Shown piece after piece: positions 51,692 through 63,304 of a DNA stretch of 64,000 nucleotides. Source of the DNA: Diogma glabrata (lineage: Eukaryota; Arthropoda; Insecta; Diptera; Cylindrotomidae); NCBI GenBank assembly GCA_963693315.1, contig OY856188.1, positions 102,054,462 through 102,118,461 of the forward strand. Direction: 5' to 3'. The notes under the pieces were generated by a model that had not been told where the DNA came from, ran no database searches, and was given only the letters and a program-made list of their open reading frames with translations. How positions within the stretch are numbered: position 1 is the stretch's first letter; every line of letters begins with the position of its first letter. Position numbers and translations under genes: made by a program.

Positions 51692-52903
51692 AAGTGAGAT
51701 TTCGACTACGTTGTAATTAAACTCTTTGATGTCTAAACCGTGGTCAAACAAAGCAGTTTATTTGCTATTATTCGTATTTTCTTATTTATGGAGTAGAATA
51801 TTTATCCAAAAGAATTAAAATCGATGTATCTAATATCATATTATAGCATCTAAACATTTATATCATAGGTCTCTCAACAATGTACGTTCTGAGGTGTTGG
51901 GGAAGAAGTTTCTCTACAAAAAATGTTATGATTGGTTGGCTCGTGAAAATTAAGCGATTTTTAATATTAATATCAGCGGAAATGATTCAGTCATATGCGC
52001 CTAAGAATCGCCAAAAAAAGGCATTGACTTAGAAAAATTGAATTTTTTTCTTTAGGTTCTGCTCAATAGAATTCATTTCCAAAACGTCCCAAATTTGAAT
52101 ATAGGTTTTTTATTGGTTCTAAAGAAAAACCATGCATTTAGATGTAAGCTATGGATTTCCAAAGAAAATGTGACTGAAAATGTGAATCAGATTACTATAA
52201 ACAGCTAAAATAAAACCATAAATATTTATGGTTTGTTGTTACAAGTCGTGATGATTTAAGAAAAATGATTTGGGAAACAAAACGAACATCTATATTAGCA
52301 ATTTTATGTTTTTCTTAGTTTTTCTATTAATTTATTATTTTAAAGATGAAATGACACTATATGCTCGAATTTCACTAAAAAATTTTAACAACAGATTTAA
52401 ACAAGTGATGAACCGGCTTTTTGAATTTTTTTTCGTAACATTCAATCTAATTTTATTATAGTATGTAATAGATTTTTGTACTGTGGTGTTATCAATTGTT
52501 GACAGTAGGAAACCTATACAAAACTTTACTTCAAGATTTTTAACATATTATAGCAATAGATCTCATCATTATGAAGTTTCGAATTATAAGTAACTAGACC
52601 TCTTTGTATTCAATTGAATTTGAGGAAAAATTGCTTTGAAAAGTGAATTCACTATTAATTCTGATCAGAAGAATGCCGTTTCGATCCGCGAGCTTGAATT
52701 GAGATAAGACGTTGTTGCGGATCTGTCGCTTTTCAAAACAATTTTTCTTTCAATTAATTTGAACACATTTAGCTCTAGTGGCTTACAATTATAAAACTTT
52801 GAAGACTTTTTCCTGAATAAAATGTTGATAAAATATAATAAAATTTATTCAAAATATGTAATTTGAAACAGAATTCATTTCCTCATTTTGTTTTAAATTT
52901 TAG
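51692..52903. other. Downstream of gene B, nothing coding recognised
   Basis: AT-rich sequence. From about 52430 to 52900 it is a diverged copy of what precedes the later orphan exon pairs (matching about 54580-55060), including a tRNA-like GATCAGAAG..GTTTCGATCC segment near 52665-52690. This suggests a SINE remnant carried with the duplicated exon pair. Confidence 0.45.
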
Positions 52904-52969
52904 GATACTAAAACGACAAAAGAAAAAAAAACTAAAAGTAAGGACGGAATTGTTGAAGTATTGCAAGAG
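52904..52969 (+). CDS. Orphan copy 1 of exon 3
   Basis: A 66-nt phase-0 exon (DTKTTKEKKTKSKDGIVEVL..) homologous to gene B exon 3, with intact ATTTTAG acceptor and GTAAAT donor. It lies after the gene B stop and has no recognisable exons 1-2 before it. It may be an alternative exon, part of a decayed third paralogue, or non-functional. Confidence 0.5.
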
Positions 52970-53026
52970 GTAAATCATTTCATAAAAGCCTACAAAATAG
53001 AAAACCCTACTATTTTTAAATTGCAG

Positions 53027-53158
53027 ATTGAAAGTAAAGACGAGCGTCTTCCTTCTTTAGAAGAAGAAATAGACAATGCAAAGTCAGATGCTGTTCCTTT
53101 TCAAAACAAATATTTTCTAAATGCAGTTTTTGAGCGAGAGTTCAATAAAACGGAACAT
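53027..53158 (+). CDS. Orphan copy 1 of exon 4
   Basis: A 132-nt phase-0 exon after a 57-bp intron, TTGCAG acceptor, GTAAG donor. It encodes IESKDERLPSLEEEIDNAKS and the conserved FQNKYFLNAVFEREFNK block. The open frame and splice signals are intact, but no finger exon follows. Confidence 0.5.
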
Positions 53159-54102
53159 GTAAGTTGATTAATTATACTGTAACGCTTAGTAGTGCAACCT
53201 AGACCCCCAGATAGGAGCAAAGATTAGTTACTAAAGTTATAGATTTGTTTACCTAACCGTTGTCCGATTCCCACTCTGTCGACTTGGCTCAGTCTTTATC
53301 TGTCGTGGGTTTGAATCGGCAATCAGGTATTCCTAGAGGTGAGCGGTTCTGAACACAAAAATAAAATAAAACAATATTAAAAAAAACTGGGATGGCCCTA
53401 CTTACCTTGCAGTCTGGCTACATATTCTCTTTTACGTTAAATCAAATATAAACCATTCAAAAATAACACCAAAAACTATCTAATTTAAATGTTACAAAGT
53501 AACAACCTTACCTTACGATCCCTGCATAGTACTAGGTCCTAAAGTTTAGATGTTTAATCCAATTTCTTGATGTGTTAGATTTCGTCGTTTGGTATTCTAA
53601 ACCAACCACGTATATTCCTTTTTTTTAGATACATGGTAATTTTAATTTTCCAAATGAATAAACTTTATTTATAGTTTCGTAGTTTTTGCTTTATTTAAAA
53701 AATTGACCAAAAAACTTCATTAAATCAGTCTGATCCGTAATCACTTATTTATTTTCTTTTACTAAATTAGTATCTGTATTAATATAACTCATATTTCTTA
53801 TTACAAAACTAATACACAATCTAATACACATGTAATGACCAATGTTGGCTAGATATTCATACAACATTTTCCAATAACTAAGTTTTAAATCAGTCTGATC
53901 CATACTCAGTATTAAAAAGACTAATAACATAATTGCCAATAACACTTAAATAATTTCTTTTACTGAATTTAGTATCAGTATTAATATAACTATAACAACT
54001 TAATTAGCAACGACACTTTTATATTATCTTTTAATGAATATCATTGCAAAATTAATACACAACATACTACACATTTTATGACATTTTCAATCACTAAAGC
54101 CG
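53159..54102. repeat. Non-coding interval with a diverged internal repeat
   Basis: AAATCAGTCTGATCCxTA, TTTCTTTTACT and AGTATC.GTATTAATATAACT blocks recur at about 53720-53790 and 53888-53990, so there is a roughly 165-bp imperfect tandem repeat. A weak tRNA-like patch (TGGCTCAGT, GGTTTGAATC) lies at 53285-53320. Confidence 0.4.
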
Positions 54103-54330
54103 CAATTAGACTATTGCAGAACTCTGCAGTATTTCTGCAATGGTAGTGTGTAAAATATTCATTGCTGAAAAGTTTGGCAATGAACTCATTTTAAAATATT
54201 GCAATGACTCATTGCAATGTTTTGCAATGAGTTCATTGCCAAACTTTGCTGCAATGAATATTTTACACACTACCATTGCACGACTATTGCAGAAATATTG
54301 CAAAGTTCTGCAATAGTCTAGGTTTTAGGA
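54103..54330. mobile_element. Foldback MITE rich in TTGCAATGA motifs
   Basis: GACTATTGCAGAACTCTGCA and GGTAGTGTGTAAAATATTCA in the left arm are mirrored by TGAATATTTTACACACTACC and GCAAAGTTCTGCAATAGTC in the right arm, with TTGCAATG repeats in the centre. Its right arm marks the left border of the 2757-bp duplication. Confidence 0.75.
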
Positions 54331-55062
54331 CTGCAATTTTAGTTGAATTTTAACAGTTTTCACACTAAAAAACAAATAAAAATTTAACTTAATTGATCAC
54401 TTCTCATATATCACAAAAACATTATGTTTTTTTTAGTGTCCCTATTAATTTAAATATTATTTTAAATATGAAACACTAAGCTCGTATTTCAATTAAAAAT
54501 ATTCACAAAAATTTTTTAACAAAAGACTTAAACGACGCAAGTGACGAACCTGCTTTTTGAATATTTTTTCGTAACATTCAATCTAATTTTATTATAGTAA
54601 TAAATTTTTGTGCTGTGGTATTATCAATATTGTTGACAGTAACAAACCAATATAAAATTTTACTTCAAAATTTTATTAAGATTTTTATCTATACGATAGC
54701 AATAGATTCTCTCTCATTATGTAGCTTAGAATTATGTCACTAGACCTAAAATGAATTGGATGAAAAATTGCTTTTAAAAGCGTATTAACTATCGACTCTG
54801 ATCAGAAGGATGTCGGTTCGATCTCTGAGCTTAAATTGAGATAAGTTTTTGTTGCGGATCTGTTGAATTTGAATATATTCAGTTTTAGTGGTTTACAATT
54901 ATAAAAGTTTGCGTTACGGAATCCAACGGTAATAGTTTTGAATGAGAAATATTGTGTTTGAAGATTTTTTCCTGAATAAAATTTTGATAAAATATAATTA
55001 AATTTATTTAAAATATGTAATTTGAAACAGAATTCGTTGCCTCATTTTGTTTTAAATTTTAG

Positions 55063-55128
55063 GATACTAAAACGACAAAAGGAAACAAAACTAAAAGTAA
55101 GGACGAGATTGTTGAAGTATTGCAAGAG
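55063..55128 (+). CDS. Orphan copy 2 of exon 3
   Basis: A 66-nt phase-0 exon (DTKTTKGNKTKSKDEIVEVL..), intact acceptor and GTAAAT donor. It is 98-100% like the copy at 57820. Confidence 0.5.
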
Positions 55129-55190
55129 GTAAATCATTTCATAAAAGCCTACAAAGCCTACACTAAAACCTACTATTTTTTAAATTGCAG

Positions 55191-55322
55191 ATTGAAAGTA
55201 AAGACGACCGTCTTGAATCTGTAGAAGAACAAATTGACAATGCAAAGTCACATGCTGTTCCTTTTCAAAACAAATATTTTCTAAATGCAGTTTTTGAACG
55301 AGAGTTCAATAAAACGGAACAT
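55191..55322 (+). CDS. Orphan copy 2 of exon 4
   Basis: A 132-nt phase-0 exon (IESKDDRLESVEEQIDNAKS.., then FQNKYFLNAVFEREF). The preceding intron is 62 bp, with a small AAAGCCTAC repeat. No later finger exon is seen in this unit. Confidence 0.5.
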
Positions 55323-55479
55323 GTAAGTTGATTAATTATTAAATATGTAGTTTTACTAATATTGACTGGAACAACGGTGATTCAAACTGGAAAAAGGATA
55401 TTCGCTAATTTATTATTTATTTATTTTTATTATTTTTTTTATTTTTTATTATTTTTATGTAATTTGTTTGAAATGGGCA

Positions 55480-56990
55480 AGGGTCTCTTTAGTTGAACTA
55501 TTTGTTTAACTAGTTCGAGTAGTTTTTCTACCTAAAGATCTATTGTGCTTAACCCTCATATTGTTATGCGATAGATGATATCGCTGTCACTGAAGTATTT
55601 GCAATATGGTGTAACCGAAGTCCCTTTACATAGTTAATATTGTCGATTGGACTAATATTTTGCGGCAGAGGTTAGTCTCAGTAAGTGTTAGTCTCCTTTT
55701 ACGGAAGTTGTTATATCTGCGCTATGCAAGGTCAAAGCAGTTGCAGATAATGCGTTCCATCGTTTCTGCCTCCGAGTTCCATAATCTGCATCTATCAGAG
55801 GCAACTAGGCCTAGTTTGGTAATGTAGTAAGGTAGTGGCATGTAGGATCGTGTTATGTCACGCGCCATATTAATATCTTCAGAGATTCGTTCTCAAGATC
55901 GAGTGTTTTTATAGAGGAGATGGGGAAGTTCTCTAGAAATGTTTTATAATGCAAAAAACTCTCCTGCCTTCGTCTCAGTCGTCTATTTTGTTACTGTCGC
56001 CAGTTTTGAATAACGCATAACTCCGTTCAAGTATTGGTCAGTCTATCTAAAGCATCACTCTGGATCAATGAATTTTGAACTGGCGCCTCTCTTTACTAGC
56101 GAGTCTACTACTCCATTGCGTTTACGCCTGCGTGACCAGGTGGTGCTCATATAAGTGTAACGCGGTTGGTTTTAGCGATGATTTGTAGATATTGGCATCA
56201 TTCCCATATACTTTCTTTGAATTGAAGTTTATCGACTTCAGTTGCTGTATACTCTCTCAGTACATAGTATAGCACACTAGTTGATGGCGAAGGTTTCGGT
56301 TTGAAGTACTGCCCGATTAGTACCGGAGTCAAACACCTCTGCACCAGTGCCTCCATTGTTTCGAGAGCCATCCGTATACCAGACGCTGGAATATAATTTT
56401 ATTTCTTACCTTCCCCGGGTTGCCGTTCCACCCAATCTGTTTTCCTGGGGTTCATAAAGTGAACAATACTCTTTGGTTGTCCATGCAATGCGGAATAGCT
56501 GGTATCTCCTAAAAAAATGCTGGAATGAGCTTGTCAACTCGGCTATGCGAAAGATGTATATTTATTTGCACAGCAGTTAGAACCCTGCAGATGAACTCTT
56601 TTAGTTAAAAATCTTTCAAGAACTTCTTTTGGTGTTTTGGTGTTGTCTTGGTGTTCTCTCCTGGTCTGAGAAGTATATCAGTAGTATGTTTTTGTTGGTC
56701 GACAGACCTTATACTTTTTTGCTGTCCGCTGTTCATGGATGACAACAATATCGTTGGTATCCTGTCGGATAAATCGGTTCAACTTAACTGTGGCCAATGT
56801 TCTTCTGTGCGGGTTAGAAGTAGTGGAGCTAGTTACTGATTCATTTTCGGTAGAACTGGGCACTATTTCTTTTGATTTCGCAGTTGAAGAACGGTGGGAC
56901 TTGGTTACTTTACAACTAATGCGTGGATCGCCCGAACATCCAGTTTAACCTGTCTACCTATCCTTTAGAACATTCAGTTTAACAGCTTTT
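55480..56990 (-). pseudogene. I-type LINE fragment (RNase H region), unit 1
   Basis: The minus strand encodes SSVWYTDGSRNNGGTGAEVF and AVLQTETFAIN, an RNase H start. Further on come NGVVDSLVKRGAS and a terminal CRLWNSEAETMERIICNC Cys-rich piece, the pattern of I-group LINE C-termini. Frames are interrupted. The part to the right of 56450 has no clear RT motif. Confidence 0.65.
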
Positions 56991-57819
56991 GAGTTGTCTC
57001 CCAGATAATTGCACGACTTGCCATTGCTCCCATTGCACGACTATTGCAGAAATATTGCAAAGTTCTGCAATAGTCTAGGCTTTAGGACTGCAATTTTAGT
57101 TGAATTTTAACAGTTTTCACACTAAAAAACAAATAAAAATTTAACTTAATTGATCACTTCTCATATATCACAAAAAAATTATGTTTTTTTTAGTGTCCCT
57201 ATTAATTTAAATATTATTTTAAATATGAAACACTAAGCTCGTATTTCAATTAAAAATATTCACAAAAATTTTTTAACAAAAGACTTAAACGACGCAAGTG
57301 ACGAACCTGCTTTTTGAATATTTTTTCGTAACATTCAATCTAATTTTATTATAGTAATAAATTTTTGTACTGTGGTATTATCAATATTGTTGACAGTAAC
57401 AAACCAATATAAAACTTTACTTCAAAATTTTATTAAGATTTTTATCTATACGATAGCAATAGATTCTCTCTCATTATGTAGCTTAGAATTATGTCACTAG
57501 ACCTAAAATGAATTGGATAAAAAATTGCTTTTAAAAGCGTATTAACTATCGACTCTGATCAGAAGGATGTCGGTTCGATCTCTGAGCTTAAATTGAGATA
57601 AGTTTTTGTTGCGGATCTGTTGAATTTGAATATATTCAGTTTTAGTGGTTTACAATTATAAAAGTTTGCGTTACGGAATCCAACGGTAATAGTTTTGAAT
57701 GAGAAATATTGTGTTTGAAGATTTTTTCCTGAATAAAATTTTGATAAAATATAATTAAATTTATTTAAAATATGTAATTTGAAACAGAATTCATTGCCTC
57801 ATTTTGTTTTAAATTTTAG

Positions 57820-57885
57820 GATACTAAAACGACAAAAGGAAACAAAACTAAAAGTAAGGACGAGATTGTTGAAGTATTGCAAGAG
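57820..57885 (+). CDS. Orphan copy 3 of exon 3
   Basis: Duplicate of 55063-55128, same splice signals and frame. Confidence 0.5.
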
Positions 57886-57947
57886 GTAAATCATTTCATA
57901 AAAGCCTACAAAGCCTACACTAAAACCTACTATTTTTTAAATTGCAG

Positions 57948-58079
57948 ATTGAAAGTAAAGGCGACCGTCTTGAATCTGTAGAAGAACAAATTGACAATGC
58001 AAAGTCACATGCTGTTCCTTTTCAAAACAAATATTTTCTAAATGCAGTTTTTGAACGAGAGTTCAATAAAACGGAACAT
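57948..58079 (+). CDS. Orphan copy 3 of exon 4
   Basis: Duplicate of 55191-55322, with one visible Asp-to-Gly change early in the exon. Open and spliceable by its signals. No following finger exon is seen up to the window end. Confidence 0.5.
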
Positions 58080-58236
58080 GTAAGTTGATTAATTATTAAA
58101 TATGTAGTTTTACTAATATTGACTGGAACAACGGTGATTCAAACTGGAAAAAGGATATTCGCTAATTTATTATTTATTTATTTTTATTATTTTTTTTATT
58201 TTTTATTATTTTTATGTAATTTGTTTGAAATGGGCA

Positions 58237-59773
58237 AGGGTCTCTTTAGTTGAACTATTTGTTTAACTAGTTCGAGTAGTTTTTCTACCTAAAGATCTAT
58301 TGTGCTTAACCCTCATATTGTTATGCGATAGATGATATCGCTGTCACTAAAGTATTTGCAATATGGTGTAACCGAAGTCCCTTTACATAGTTAATATTGT
58401 CGATTGGACTAATATTTTGCGGCAGAGGTTAGTCTCAGTAAGTGTTAGTCTCCTTTTACGGAAGTTGTTATATCTGCGCTATGCAAGGTCAAAGCAGTTG
58501 CAGATAATGCGTTCCATCGTTTCTGCCTCCGAATACCATAATCTGCATCTATCAGAGGCAACTAGGCCTAGTTTGGTAATGTAGTAAGGTAGTGGTATGT
58601 AGGATCGTGTTATGTCACGCGCCATATTAATATCTTCAGAGATTCGTTCTCAAGATCGAGTGTTTTTATAGAGGAGATGGGGAAGTTCTCTAGAAATTTT
58701 TTATAATGCAAAAAACTCTCCTGCCTTCGTCTCAGTCGTCTATTTTGTTACTGTCGCCAGTTTTGAATAACGCATAACTCCGTTCAAGTATTGGTCAGTC
58801 TATCTAAAGCATCACTCTGGATCAATGAATTTTGAACTGGCGCCTCTCTTTACTAGCGAGTCTACTACTCCATTGCGTTTACGCCTGCGTGACCAGGTGG
58901 TGCTCATATAAGTGTAACGCGGTTGGTTTTAGCGATGATTTGTAGATATTGGCATCATTCCCATATACTTTCTTTGAATTGAAGTTTATCGACTTCAGTT
59001 GCTGTATACTCTCTCAGTACATAGTATAGCACACTAGTTGATGGCGAAGGTTTCGGTTTGAAGTACTGCCCGATTAGTACCGGAGTCAAACACCTCTGCA
59101 CCAGTGCCTCCATTGTTTCGAGAGCCATCCGTATACCAGACGCTGGAATATTATAATTTTATTTCTTACCTTCCCCGGGTTGCCGTTCCACCCAATCTGT
59201 TTTCCTGGGGTTCATAAAGTGAACAATACTCTTTGGTTGTCCATGCAATGCGGAATAGCTGGTATCTCCTAAAAAAATGCTGGAATGAGCTTGTCAACTC
59301 GGCTATGCGAAAGATGTATATTTATTTGCACAGCAGTTAGAACCCTGCAGATGAACTCTTTTAGTTAAAAATCTTTCAAGAACTTCTTTTGGTGTTTTGG
59401 TGTTGTCTTGGTGTTCTCTCCTGGTCTGAGAAGTATATCAGTAGTATGTTTTTGTTGGTCGACAGACCTTATACTTTTTTGCTGTCCGCTGTTCATGGAT
59501 GACAACAATATCGTTGGTATCCTGTCGGATAAATCGGTTCAACTTAACTGTGGCCAATGTTCTTCTGTGCGGGTTAGAAGTAGTGGAGCTAGTTACTGAT
59601 TCATTTTCGGTAGAACTGGGCACTATTTCTTTTGATTTCGCAGTTGAAGGACGGTGGGACTTGGTTACTTTACAACTAATGCGTGGATCGCCCGAACATC
59701 CAGTTTAACCTGTCTACCTATCCTTTAGAACATTCAGTTTAACAGCTTTTGAGTTGTCTCCCAGATAATGGGT
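58237..59773 (-). pseudogene. I-type LINE fragment (RNase H region), unit 2
   Basis: Duplicate of 55480-56990 with few changes. Confidence 0.65.
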
Positions 59774-60234
59774 CAGGAACGAACACTAGTATTGTAAGAT
59801 CCTTCTCAATAGTTTGCGGCTTAATGTCCGAGTTTGGGACACCTAGTTGTTTTAAAATCTTCTATGTTGATGCCTTGGCACAGTTGGGCATGTTTGCTAT
59901 TAGTCAGGAAGGTCGAGGCAACTCTTCCTCATATTAGTAGCTCTAACTCCCCGATTGATATCCTCGGTACTGCATTTGCCGCCTACCGTGCCGATGTATT
60001 ATCGGTACAGTTAAGCAGCAACCAACCGTTCTTTTAGTAGCAGCCTTCGAAGTAAGGTTAATTAATCTTGAATTCTCGTTCTACTACCAAATCCAATACC
60101 AGAGTTTTTACCCAGGCTGATACGCATCGGTTTTTTTTTCGCTGATGGTAAACTCTCATTAAACACCTTCAGTGAAGAAAATTTTAACTACTTACAAAAA
60201 TGTAACGTCTTATTTGTCTATTAAATTGCTATCC
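59774..60234. other. Interval right of the duplication, nothing firm
   Basis: Open frames of 60-70 codons occur on the plus strand but have no recognisable motif. It may be more of the I-type LINE fragment that was not duplicated. Confidence 0.35.
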
Positions 60235-60385
60235 TAATCCTACTAGTCAATACGAAATTATAGAACTACTGAAGTCTTTAAAACAAAATTCAATTGTTGA
60301 TTATGGTAAAATATCTACTAAATTCTGCAATTCTATGAAATCTCCTCTACGCATCTCTTTATCAAACCTAATAAATAAAATATGG
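60235..60385 (+). pseudogene. CR1/L2-like LINE, RT N-terminal piece
   Basis: The plus strand encodes YEIIELLKSLKQNSIVDYG and KSPLRISLSNLINKIW, the linker and first helix of a LINE RT. The frame stops at a repeat insertion and resumes at about 61925. Confidence 0.6.
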
Positions 60386-60562
60386 AGGGGCTGAAATCTC
60401 ACAGCTCTGAGATATCAAGACTTCGGTCTGGGTTAAGGATTTTGATATAGTTTTCGGCAAAAAACTTTTATGAGGCCATGGTTTTTAGTTTTGGGCAGCG
60501 ATGTATACCAAACATAACTCTTTGTTAAAGTACAAGTATTTTTTATATCTGTTTAAAAATTT
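60386..60562 (+). repeat. Interspersed 175-bp repeat, copy 3 (inverted)
   Basis: Reverse complement of the repeat at 43995-44170, starting at TGGAGGGGCTG and extending through GGGCAGCGATGTATACCAAA to the TATCTGTTTA end. Confidence 0.75.
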
Positions 60563-60569
60563 ATTACAA

Positions 60570-61160
60570 AACTAACACGAAACATCAATACGTTGCCCGA
60601 AAATTATAATCAAAATCCCAAAAATATTGTTAAATTAAATAAAATCAAACTTTTTCAAAATTCCAAAAATATTCCAAAAATTAGAATGAAATCAAATATT
60701 TAAACTTTTTCTAAATTCCAATAATAATCCAAAAATTCTTAAAAATTCAAACTTTTTCCAAAATTCTAAAAATATTGCAAAAATTATTACAAAATCAAAA
60801 ATTGAAAATTTTTTCAAAATTCCAAAAATTATAATAAAATCAAAAATTAAAAAATTTTCAAAATTCTAAAAATATTCCAAAAATTCTTACAAAATCAAAA
60901 ATTAAAACTTTTTCCGAAATTCTAAAAATATTGCAAAAATTATTACAAAATCAAAAATTGAAAATTTTTTCAAAATTCCAAAAATTATAATAAAATCAAA
61001 AATTAAAAAATTTTCAAAATTCTAAAAATATTCCAAAAATTCTTACAAAATCAAAAATTAAAACTTTTTCCGAAATTCTAAAAATATTGCAAAAATTATT
61101 ACAAAATCAAAAATACAAACTTTTTCAAAATTCCAAAAATATTTCAAAAACTCTAACAAA
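60570..61160. repeat. A/T minisatellite
   Basis: Short units such as CAAAATTCCAAAAATATTCC and AAAATCAAAAATTAAAA alternate. A higher-order unit of about 159 bp is repeated nearly exactly (starting at about 60774 and 60933). Confidence 0.85.
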
Positions 61161-61924
61161 TTCAAAAATTTCCATGTTCAATTTTTTTTTCAATTACATT
61201 TACGTCATAAAAACAGCTACATTTTTTTTCCAAAAAATTGGCTAAAAAATAAATGAAATCATTTTTTGACACACTTGACAACATTTTTTTGACAAACTTA
61301 TAATGCCATAATTCTCAAAAATAATAATAAAATTTCATTTCAAACAAACAATTTTATTTTTTTCCAAAAAGTTGGGTAAAAAAATAAATATACATTTTGA
61401 CACACTTGACAACATTTTTTTGACAAACTTATAATGCAATAAGCTAGTTTTTGGTCTCACATACCAATCCCTACCATCAAGATTTCTCCAAATTTAATGT
61501 TCCTACTCGTAATCATTTAAAATGAACGTTTTTTAAGCCAAAAATATGAAAATTTGCTATTTTTGACACACAATGATTTTTTTGACACACTTCCGGTACA
61601 GTTATCGAACACAGCGTCCTTTCGGACCTGTCCCTTAAGTATACCTATTTTCAGAAAAAAAAATTTTTGAAATCCCTCCAGCGGTTTTCCCTGCAGCGTA
61701 GGTAATGACGGACGGACGGCCGACAGACAGACATACATTTTTTTTATGCTTTTTTAGAATCAGTAGGTCCTAAAACGTCGAAAAATGCCAAAAAAAAGTG
61801 GGGGTAAGAATTTCACGTTTGGCTCATAAATGTAATACTTAGGTCTTTCAGACCGAAGTAATTCATAGCAAATTGCGAGTTTCCCAAATGTTTAAAAATA
61901 TCTAAGATTATATGAATCTATAAG

Positions 61925-62500
61925 AATGGAGATAAATGGAATCAATCCAACGTTCGTCCTATACATCCAGTTTACCAATTTTTGCAAAAGTGTACGAACG
62001 AGCAATTTTCTGACGTCTGGAACAATATCTAAATCTAACATTATATAATATCATAAATCCAAATCATGTTGGGCCCTTGTCGCCAGCAGCAACACAATTA
62101 CTTTCAATTATTAAGTCTAACTCGGATGGTAATATGGTCAATACTTCTTGTTTGTTTATAGACCTGAAAATTTGATTTGCATTTGATCCTGTAAAGGAAA
62201 AAATATATTATTAATAAAATTAAAAAATATTGGTACCTGTGGAAATTATCTTGTCGATAGAAAACAATTCGTTAAAACAGACAGCTGGCAAAATAGTGAC
62301 CTAACGGTAAAGAGCAAAGTCCCTCAGGTTCATTCTCGCTCCAATGGTAATCTTATAATGTATGCTGACGATATGGTGCTTACTTACAAATCTAAAACAG
62401 TGAATAAATTTAACGAATTTATTTAGAATGATTTGCATACCTTACGGGAATGGACTTCTTGTGGACACTTAAAGTGTAATGAACACTGGTGATGTCACTA
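61925..62500 (+). pseudogene. CR1/L2-like LINE, RT middle part
   Basis: After the repeat insert, the plus strand reads KNGDKWNQSNVRPIHPVYQF, then NHVGPLSPAATQLLSIIKSN and FIDLKI-like sequence, and NLIMYADDMVLTYKSKTVNK with the YADD box, then REWTSCGHLKCN. Stops and frameshifts are frequent. Confidence 0.65.
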
Positions 62501-63304
62501 ACAGGAAGCAATCGGAAGACTCTGTGCCAAGGGAGGTTTTGTTCCAGTGAGCCTCAGTCATGTGTGTCCGAGAAATAATTTCCCCTCAGCTAAGTACATA
62601 ATTTCCCCTCAGTTAAGTACAAATAAGCAGATATGCAGGTAAATGAGACTATGTCAACGCAATTAAATAAGCGAAAATAAAAAGCAGGGACTCTGATGAC
62701 CCCAACGGCCATAGAAACCAAGATCACCACACACACCAATATAACTGAGAGTATTACATTTATAAAATATTAAATAAAGGTATCACTCACCGTATGATCG
62801 CATGATTGGGATCCAACTCGTCATGCCTACAGTGATCCAGTCGATCATACTAGCTAAAAATCTAATTACCACAATAACACTAATAATTTTGCAACTCTGG
62901 TCGGGCGATTGTTGCATAAAATTAATCAAATAAATAGTTTAATACAAGTGATAAATAACAGTGTTGCGCCTTCTCTGGTCCGGCCGATTGTTGAATAGTA
63001 AAAATTAAAACCACTCAATCGTTGCGCCAAATGTACAGTTTGTCGTATTGCAAATTATAGTATGACCCTGTTTAAACTGCACACAACAAAGGCATCTCAT
63101 ACAGCCGGAATGATATAACCATGTACCAATAATAAAAAAATATATTTTCAATTATGTTATGATTTTGATTAAACAAATGGTTAGGTTTTATATTTATTTC
63201 TAATATGAATTAAAAAAAATAAAAGTTTATGAAAGTAATTTTTCTTATCAAAAAAACTAAAAAAATACATTAGACATTTATATTTAGAAACCATTAAAAA
63301 ACTG
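62501..63304. other. Unassigned interval
   Basis: It holds short direct repeats (AATTTCCCCTCAG.TAAGTAC twice at 62575-62625; GGTC.GGCGATTGTTG-like twice at 62899 and 62980) that could be LTR or MITE fragments. No gene is recognised. Confidence 0.35.

Larger units (their letters stand above)
54273..57029 (+). repeat. 2757-bp tandem duplication, unit 1
   Basis: Near-identical to 57030-59773, with an offset of 2757 measured at several points, including both exons. Each unit holds an exon 3-4 pair and a LINE RNase H fragment. The junction (57009-57029) repeats GCACGACT and CCATTGC, sequences from the foldback MITE. Confidence 0.92.
57030..59773 (+). repeat. 2757-bp tandem duplication, unit 2
   Basis: Second copy of 54273-57029; beyond TCTCCCAGATAAT it continues into single-copy sequence (GGGTCAGGAACG), giving the original right border. 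Confidence 0.92.
60386..61924. mobile_element. AT-rich repeat insertion in a LINE
   Basis: The insert begins with an inverted copy of the 175-bp repeat (60386-60562), continues through an A/T minisatellite, and ends in a GC-richer patch (GACGGACGGACGGCCGACAG). It separates two halves of one LINE RT. It has no coding capacity. Exact ends and TSD were not resolved. Confidence 0.5.

Noticed and set aside
53285..53320. tRNA gene
   Set aside because: A-box- and B-box-like words are only about 14 bp apart, too close for a tRNA, and no stems pair.
56648..59708. Small open frames repeated at 56.7 and 59.5 kb
   Set aside because: They are repeated only because of the 2757-bp duplication; they lie in LINE-derived sequence, and both strands are open without recognisable motifs.
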